A DNA stretch of 22,929 nucleotides, taken from assembly GCA_022836615.1 (NCBI GenBank), contig MU405471.1:1-22929 (forward strand), written 5' to 3'. The notes beneath the pieces were generated by a model that did no database searches, was not told the DNA's origin, and saw nothing but the letters and a program-made list of their open reading frames with translations. Source of the stretch: Annulohypoxylon bovei var. microspora. Lineage: Eukaryota > Ascomycota > Sordariomycetes > Xylariales > Hypoxylaceae. Of the stretch, positions 16,961 to 22,929 are shown piece by piece; the stretch's first letter is position 1; every line of letters starts with the position of its first letter. A program made the translations under genes and the position numbers.

Positions 16961-19420
16961 TCGTTTAAAAAATTTCCGATTTAATTTTTTAATTTATTAA
17001 ATAACGCCTTTTAAATTTAATTAATCGTAAACTTTTTTTTTTTTTCCAATGCGATGTTAATATTTCGTATAATAACATTAAAAATTTAAACGTTTTTATT
17101 ATTTTTTTTATGTTAACGTTTTTTTTCTTAAACCACAAGTATTAAAAACATATTTCTTATTACATGTTTAATTTTTTTAATTTATAAATATTTTATTTTA
17201 ACGTCGTGGGGTATTTAAATAATATTTTAACTTTTTTTATGTATTATTAAACCATGTTTTTTTAAACTTATTTTAATCGACCTTTTTTTCGCTTTATAAA
17301 TAACATCGTTCCATTTTATTTATAATTTTCTTAATATTAAAAAAAACGCGAAATCCGGGATAATATAACCTTATATCCGTTCCTTTTTACCGTTTATATT
17401 AATTTCCGCATATATAAACGTATTAATCGTATAAAATTCCTTATCTTTAATTAATTTTAACTTTTTTTTTAAATAAATATACGCGGTAATTTTATTTATC
17501 GTATAAATTTCTTATTAAATATTAAATATATTAAACATTTTAAATTTATAAACGTATTAATAAATTTTTATTTATTTAATAAGATTTTAATTAAAAAAAA
17601 GGTGGTATATATTTTATTTAAGGTTTTTTTAATATTTATAAATTTTAATATTAACTTTTAAGCGCGATTTCGCTTAAAGGTTACTTGTTTTTTAAGCATT
17701 TTAATAATTCGTGATTATTTTTAACATTTTAATCATTTTAAGCTTTTATAATAACCATTCGTGGCGTACCGTTTCCGTTGCCGCGATTTAATTAAAATAC
17801 GGTTTAAAATAACGGGCAAATTATTATAAAATACTTTACTTTCATGTAACGGGTACACTTACCTTCCTTTTTAAGTTTCTTAAACTTTTAATTTAACTTT
17901 TATCGTATTTTTAATAAATTATTATTACTTTAACGTAAACCACTTATTTAATTTATCGTTATAATTATTACGGCGGTTAAAGCTACGTAATTTACTTTAC
18001 TTATAACCGTGTTTTTATTTTTATTAAACTTTAATTTTTATTTTTAAATAATTATCGTATTAATAAAATTAATAACCTTTTAATTAAATATTTTTTCGTA
18101 TTAAATAATCATAAAATAATTGTTTTTTTTTTATAATTTAATGCTTTTTCCATTTTAATCGTTACGTTATTAACCTTAACCACTTATTTATCGTAATCTT
18201 TTTTATTTAACTTTTTTATTATAAAAACATTCTTTAATTTATTATTTAACCCCGCGTTAATGTAACCGATTTTATTTTCCTTTTTCCATTTTAATCCGTT
18301 AATTAAAATTAATTTATTTTCGAAATTAACAAGGAAATCACCGAAGTATTAAAAAGCATTTTAACGCATTTTAATTAAGTTTTAATAAACGGTTTAAATC
18401 GATTATTTGTCCTTGAATTTCTTAATTAAAATTTAAATAAAAGCTTTATTATTATATTTTTTATTAAACTTTCCCGTGTTAAACTATTATATTAAACGCT
18501 GCCGTTTTTTAATTAAAACCGAAAATATAATTTTCAAACATTTGTTTTTTTTTTAATTTAAGGTATATTAAGTTTTTTAAAATAAAAAGATTTAATATAA
18601 TCATGTATATTAAAAAATTTTCTTATTCATTAATCCAAGTTAAATACTTATTTTTAATTAAAACCATTTTTTTAATTTTATGGAATAAATTAAAGCTGCT
18701 TAATAAGTTAATTATAAGGTTATTAAAGAAGTTATTAAAAAGTTTATATATATTTAAATTATATTAATAAAAAACGATGAATGTTATAAAATTTTAATTA
18801 TTTATTATTTAAAAAATATTTATATATTAAGTTATCATTTAACGTAATAAACGTTTTTTCGAAAACTTTTATTAATTAAAAAATAATTAATAAAAATATA
18901 TAATAATTCTTATAAATAATAATAAACTTATATTATATAAAATTAAAAATAAAATTATTTTCATTAATAAAAAAAAGGGAAAAATAATAACCTTTTATTT
19001 TTTAAATTATAATATTTATACTTAAAAATATAAATTAAATTAATTAACGTAAAAACCCTTTTTATATATATTTTAATAATTTTAATAATTTATTTAAAAT
19101 TATTAATAACTTTATTATAAAAACCCACGCTTATTACATTTATAACCATAATATAAACTCGCATTAATTTTTATTTTAATTAATTTTTTAACTTTTTAAC
19201 TTATAATAACGTTATTATAATGGAATATTTATAATTTTATAACATTTATAATAACATATATAAAACAAATAAAAAATAATCATAATATGGTGAAAAATAT
19301 AAAAAAACTCGATAATTTCGTTATTAAAGAAATTATATAACGTAAATTAATACATGTATTATAAATAAAATAAAATTTTTAAAAAAAAAATTTAAATTTT
19401 TTTTACGTTTTTTCGGAAAT
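16961..19420 (-). other. Probable gag / 5' part of the gypsy element, not resolved
   Basis: By position, gag, protease and the 5' LTR of the minus-strand element should lie here. CG-rich islands remain, such as RC 17795-17760 encoding RGNGNGTPRM. I could not identify a CCHC zinc knuckle, the protease DSG/DTG motif, a primer-binding site or an LTR. The RIP signature (CG kept, TA dominant) is as strong as in the RT region. The boundary with the next fragment at 19.43 kb is abrupt in similarity only. Confidence 0.4.
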
Positions 19421-19426
19421 TAAAAG

Positions 19427-19532
19427 TTTTATTAATTTTTTAATAAACGTTTTATAAAAATTCGCGAACTTTAAAAAGCTACGAATTTTTTATATATTTA
19501 TAAATAACTTTTATTTTTTAATAATTATAATA
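19427..19532 (-). pseudogene. Fragment of a second gypsy copy (RT/RNase H junction)
   Basis: About 105 bp match 16128-16228 closely, including the shared stretch AATAAACGTTTTATAAAAAT followed by TCGCGAA, which encodes the FANFYKTFIK segment. Differences between the copies are C/T or G/A in both directions (this copy keeps GAACTTT where the other has GAATTTT, and the reverse elsewhere). That is the pattern of two repeats RIPed independently. The similarity stops at about 19530, where repeat copy A begins. Confidence 0.85.
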
Positions 19533-19533
19533 A

Positions 19534-20133
19534 GAAATTTATTATTTTAATAATATTACATTTAATAATATTTTTATTAAAATAAAATTAACTTTTTTAA
19601 TTAATTAAAATTTTTATTAATAAATATAAATTATATGTAAAAATACTTTAATATATATATAAATTTATATGCATTTCGTTATATTAAATTCCGTAAATTT
19701 AAATTTTATAATATTTTATATTTACATTTAAATAACTTTTTTAATAACGCATGCATTTTAATATAATTACATTAAAATGAAAGTTATTTTTAAATTAAAT
19801 TAATTAAATTAAATTACATTACATACATATAATTATTAATTTAATTATATTATAAATTATAAATGGTATATTAAAACCGAAACGTTTCGAAAATATTACG
19901 TGTAACCGGTCCGAAGTAATAATATTAAGAACCGGGATTTAATAATTTATTAATAACGATTTATTAAAATTTAAATTTTTATAATCGTTAAATTAAAGGT
20001 TTTTAAAACATTAAATTATAATAAAATTTTTATTATAAAAAAAAAATATTCGAATTAAAGTTATAAAACCATTTTATATCGTTTTTTAATAATTATATAA
20101 TTTATTAATAAAGTTTTTAATTAATTAAAAACG
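19534..20133. repeat. Direct repeat of about 610 bp, copy A
   Basis: The copy aligns end to end with 20402-21015. Both start GAAATTTATTATTTTAATAA and end TTAATTAAAAA followed by CG or TG. Differences are overwhelmingly transitions. In the first half this copy has T where copy B keeps C (TTTTT against TCCCA near 19572). Around 19880-19930 it keeps G where copy B has A (ACGTGTAACCGG against ACATATAATTAA). It could be an LTR or a solo LTR, but the termini are not clearly TG..CA. Confidence 0.88.
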
Positions 20134-20189
20134 CTTTTTTTAAAAAAGATTATTATTAAATATAATATTATTAAAATAATAAATCTTTA

Positions 20190-20303
20190 TAATAATAAAA
20201 TTTAAATATTTAATTTTTTTATAATAAAAAACATTTAAAAAAATTAATTTTAAATTAATATTATTAAAATGTTTTAATATTATTTTAATTTTATTTATAT
20301 CAT
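20190..20303 (-). pseudogene. Second fragment of gypsy copy 2 (RT segment)
   Basis: The fragment matches 16262-16372 in the RT gene (for example TTTAATTTTAAATTAA, then ATTATTAAAA against GTTATTAAAA). In an intact element this piece adjoins the one at 19427-19532, so repeat copy A and roughly 50 unaligned bases split a once continuous RT gene. Similarity ends at the CATGGTTTAAACCATG palindrome. Confidence 0.82.
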
Positions 20304-20316
20304 GGTTTAAACCATG
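20301..20316. repeat. 16-bp perfect palindrome at an element junction
   Basis: CATGGTTTAAACCATG is its own reverse complement and is followed by a second CCATGGTTTAAA overlapping it. It stands exactly where the similarity to the gypsy RT stops, so it probably marks a junction between elements. Confidence 0.75.
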
Positions 20317-20401
20317 GTTTAAATTATAAAAAAATGGTGAAAAAGTTATTTATAAAACGATAAATAAAACGGTGAAAATAAATAATTATTTATTATTTTA
20401 T

Positions 20402-21015
20402 GAAATTTATTATTTTAATAATATTACATTTAATAATATTCCCATTAAAACGAAGTTAACTTTTTTAATTAATTAAAACCTTTATTAATAAACATAAACC
20501 AGATTTAAAAATACTTTACCATATATATAAATTTATATACATTTCATTATATTAATTCCCATAAAATTTAATCTTATTAAATCCCATATTTACACTTAAA
20601 TAACTTTTTTAATAATAAATTTATTCCAAGATAATTACATTTAAATAAAAATTATTTTAAAACTTAATTAATTACATTAAATTACATTATATATAAACAA
20701 TTATTAATTTAATTATATTATAAATAATAAAATATATAAAAATTTCGAAGCATATTAAAAATATCACATATAATTAATCCGAAACAATAACATTAAAAGT
20801 TATAATTCAACAATTTATTAAAAACAATTTATTAAATATAACTTATTAAATTTTTATTTTTAATATTATTAAATTAAAAACTTTTAAAATTTTAAATTTC
20901 ATTAAAATAATTATTATAAAAATAAAATTATTTAAATTAAAGTTATAAAACCACCTTATATTATGTTTTAATAATTATATAACTTATTAATAAAGATTTT
21001 AACTAATTAAAAATG
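20402..21015. repeat. Direct repeat of about 610 bp, copy B
   Basis: This is the partner of 19534-20133 in the same orientation. It retains more C in its first half (CCCATTAAAACGAAG) and more A in place of G later, so each copy took RIP hits partly on different strands. It lies downstream, in minus-strand terms, of the integrase relic at 21.8-22.1 kb and could be the 3' LTR of that element. That is an inference from position. Confidence 0.88.
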
Positions 21016-21825
21016 TGTGCGTTTAAGCCTTTTAATCGTATTAAATATCATTTATATGTAATAAACGTTATTTTATACTAATAAAAGTAAATTCATATAA
21101 TTAATTATTAATTAATTTAAGTTTTATAATTAATTAAATTTATACGCAATTTAAGGTTATTTTAATAACCCACGCTTACCACCGCAAATAGTTTAAACAT
21201 TATTATAAAAACCTTTAAATCGAAAATCCACACCATTTTTTTCTTCCATTATAATTATTTATAATCATCACAAACATAATCCTTCTTATAACCACCGTTA
21301 ATCTTAATTAAACATCCGTTTACTTATATATTATAAGCTTCGTATAAGGTAACCGTCATTCATATATATTAAAAATAAATTATTACCATTATATTTATTA
21401 AAAAACATTAACCTTCTTAAGTTACATAATTAATAAATATTACTTTAATAATAACGGTAAATTTCTTACAAGCCGTCATAATATAATTTATACTTATTTA
21501 CCCATTACCATACCTTTAACACCCAGTCCTTAAAAACATAAATACATATTAAACCTTTCTTTTCTTATAAATACACTTTTATTTATTCTCAAAATACCTT
21601 CATACCATTATAATAATTATAAGTTATAAAAACTTTATATTATATTACTAACTACTTTTAAGCTATAACTTCTTCTTTTTCAATTAATTCGTAAGTATAT
21701 TTAACATATTTAATAAGTAATTAATCTTAAGGAAATTACATATTAAACATTAAAAAAAAACTATTATAATTACTAAGTTTAATAATATAATTATAAATAA
21801 TCAAAACTCGTTAAAATAAATTAAA
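21016..21825. other. AT-rich DNA downstream of integrase relic, milder RIP
   Basis: C residues are frequent on the plus strand and G on the minus strand, as expected if a minus-strand gene once ran through here. A conspicuous AACCCACGCTTACCACC lies at 21167-21183. The stretch probably encodes the C-terminal end of the integrase-bearing polyprotein, but no chromodomain or stop codon could be assigned. Confidence 0.45.
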
Positions 21826-22150
21826 TAAGTTCGTAATTATAAAATTCGTTTAATACTTTTAAAGCATAATCCTTTTTAAATTACCATTAACTTTTTCTAC
21901 TTTACCATTGCTTTTAAAACATAAAAAAATAATTAATTTCACAATAAAACCATGTTATTAAATCCAATTCACAACTTCATAATTAATAAAATTTTAAACG
22001 TTATTAAATATCCATTTTTATAAATAACCAAACGTTTTTTTAATCCTTATAAATAATAAGATATAATTAATAAATTTCGTTAATAATACCACTTTAATTT
22101 CCATCTAACCAATAACGTACTTAATTACCACTAATATCGCCGTTTATTTT
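21826..22150 (-). pseudogene. Gypsy-type integrase core of another element, RIP-inactivated
   Basis: One frame is shared by all motifs on the minus strand. ILVVIKYVIG, stop, MEIK (about 22140-22093) matches the variable-loop strand of retroviral-type integrases. WIFNNV, stop, NFIN (22014-21982) stands where the TDNGxxF block with the second catalytic Asp is expected, here Asn. SNGKVEKVNGNLKRIM (21912-21865) matches the block with the catalytic Glu, which is intact (GAA at 21897-21895). The spacing suits an integrase. Stops are TAA or TAG from CAA and TGG. Because the pol at 14.3-17 kb lacks this part, this is a different insertion. Its upstream RT would lie beyond 22.2 kb but is cut off by the GC-balanced element at 22760. 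Confidence 0.78.
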
Positions 22151-22759
22151 AAGAATATATAATTAATTATTTAATATATAAATAATATTAAAAAATATAT
22201 TAATTATAAATTCAATAACAACGTATTTAATTTCTTTATTAATTAATAAAAGGAACACTTAATTATAACTTAATATGTTATTAACGTTATTTTAAAATAT
22301 TAAAATAACTTTATTACTTCCTTAAATATCACTCCAATTATAACATATTTTTAATTATAATATATATTTATTAATTAATAAATTATATTATTATATTTTA
22401 ATATAAATTACATACTTATTACATTAATTATTATTCTTACCATATATAAAGGGTTTTTAAATATTTTAATATATTTCGAAATCTTATATAATTAATCTTA
22501 ATATTTAATAAAATATTTTTTCATTTATTCCTTTTTTATTACCGTTAAAAAATCTATTCTTTATAATAAATACTCGTAAATCGCTTAGAAATTTAATCGA
22601 TTAAACTTATAAAAATATTAAATAAATTTCATTATTATTTCATTTTCGTTAATTAATAAAACTTTATTAATTAAGTTTAAATTAAGAGGTTTAAATAAAT
22701 AATTTATTAATATATAAGCTTTATTAAAGTAATAAATAATTTATATACCATAATATTTA
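22151..22759. other. AT-rich DNA upstream of integrase relic
   Basis: The minus strand should encode the front of the integrase or RNase H of the element at 21.83-22.15 kb. I could not recognise its zinc domain or first catalytic Asp. The AT-rich block ends sharply at 22759 against the inverted end of the next repeat element. Confidence 0.4.
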
Positions 22760-22929
22760 ATCCGTCCGGAAGACACTATTACGCTCAAACTTTTTTTAAT
22801 TACGTAATAAATGACTAAATAGTGACTAAGCAACTGATAAGGTAATTGATAAGGTAATTGATAAGAAACTGATAAGTAATTGATAAGAAACTGATAAGCC
22901 GTTTCGCGCTTAGCTGGCTCGGGCGCAAC
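22760..22929. mobile_element. Second copy of the inverted-end repeat element (left end only)
   Basis: The copy starts ATCCGTCCGGAAGACA and follows the copy at 1215 to the window edge. There are two G/A substitutions (AAGACA against AAAACA, and GATAAGTAA against GATAAATAA) and one extra T in a T-run. Same orientation as the first copy, so the two left ends stand 21.5 kb apart. The near identity contrasts with the heavy decay of all transposons between them. Either the element moved recently or it escapes RIP. Confidence 0.9.

Noticed and set aside
19122..21178. AACCCACGCTTA present at 19122-19133 and 21167-21178 as LTR ends
   Set aside because: Similarity does not extend beyond the 12 bases, so common origin cannot be shown.
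5556..22759. Mitochondrial DNA explanation for the AT-rich block
   Set aside because: No mitochondrial genes or tRNAs are visible. Stops and residue changes follow the RIP pattern within nuclear transposon relics, and the islands carry telomere-like repeats.

Overview
The window looks like nuclear DNA of a filamentous ascomycete (Pezizomycotina), probably subtelomeric or another repeat-rich, gene-poor compartment. Composition is sharply bipartite. GC-balanced islands packed with minisatellites (about 1-1045, 1215-2570, 4285-5555 and from 22760 on) alternate with extremely AT-rich blocks (1046-1214, 2573-4285, 5556-22759). The AT-rich blocks carry the marks of repeat-induced point mutation (RIP): transitions only between repeat copies, CAA and TGG codons turned into stops, Gly/Asp/Glu codons turned into Lys/Asn, and CpG partly spared. 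TTAGGG-like repeats at 1694-1746 support a chromosome-end context. I find no intact protein-coding gene. Most open frames are by-products of tandem repeats or AT-rich sequence.

Layout. 1-230: a 30-bp satellite with a 90-bp higher-order period. 231-1045: unique GC-balanced DNA with one strong hairpin (579-643). 1215-2279: a repeat element of about 1.07 kb with 16-bp inverted ends, filled with minisatellites and telomere-like repeats. A near-identical copy of its left end starts at 22760 and runs off the window. 2285-2400: a C/T-rich minisatellite. 2422-2567: a hairpin resembling a short foldback transposon. 2573-4285: AT-rich DNA with several tandem-repeat families. 4285-5555: a GC island holding a short coding-like segment, a 660-bp GGGTGG minisatellite and a Pol III box-B-like element on the minus strand.

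5556-22759 is a graveyard of RIP-degraded transposons. On the plus strand at about 10.2-11.9 kb lies a dead but nearly complete PIF1-family helicase with recognisable motifs I, Ia, II, III, V and VI, most likely from a Helitron. On the minus strand at about 17.0-14.3 kb lies a Ty3/gypsy pol: reverse transcriptase, RNase H, and an integrase zinc domain plus the start of its catalytic core, with the RT aspartates mutated to asparagine. Fragments of a related copy lie at 19.43-19.53 and 20.19-20.30 kb, interrupted by two direct repeats of about 610 bp. A further gypsy-type integrase core lies at 22.15-21.83 kb.

The genes do not work together. The window records transposon invasion, RIP inactivation and minisatellite growth. 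All identifications were made by reading translations by eye, with no database search. Boundaries of degraded elements are approximate.
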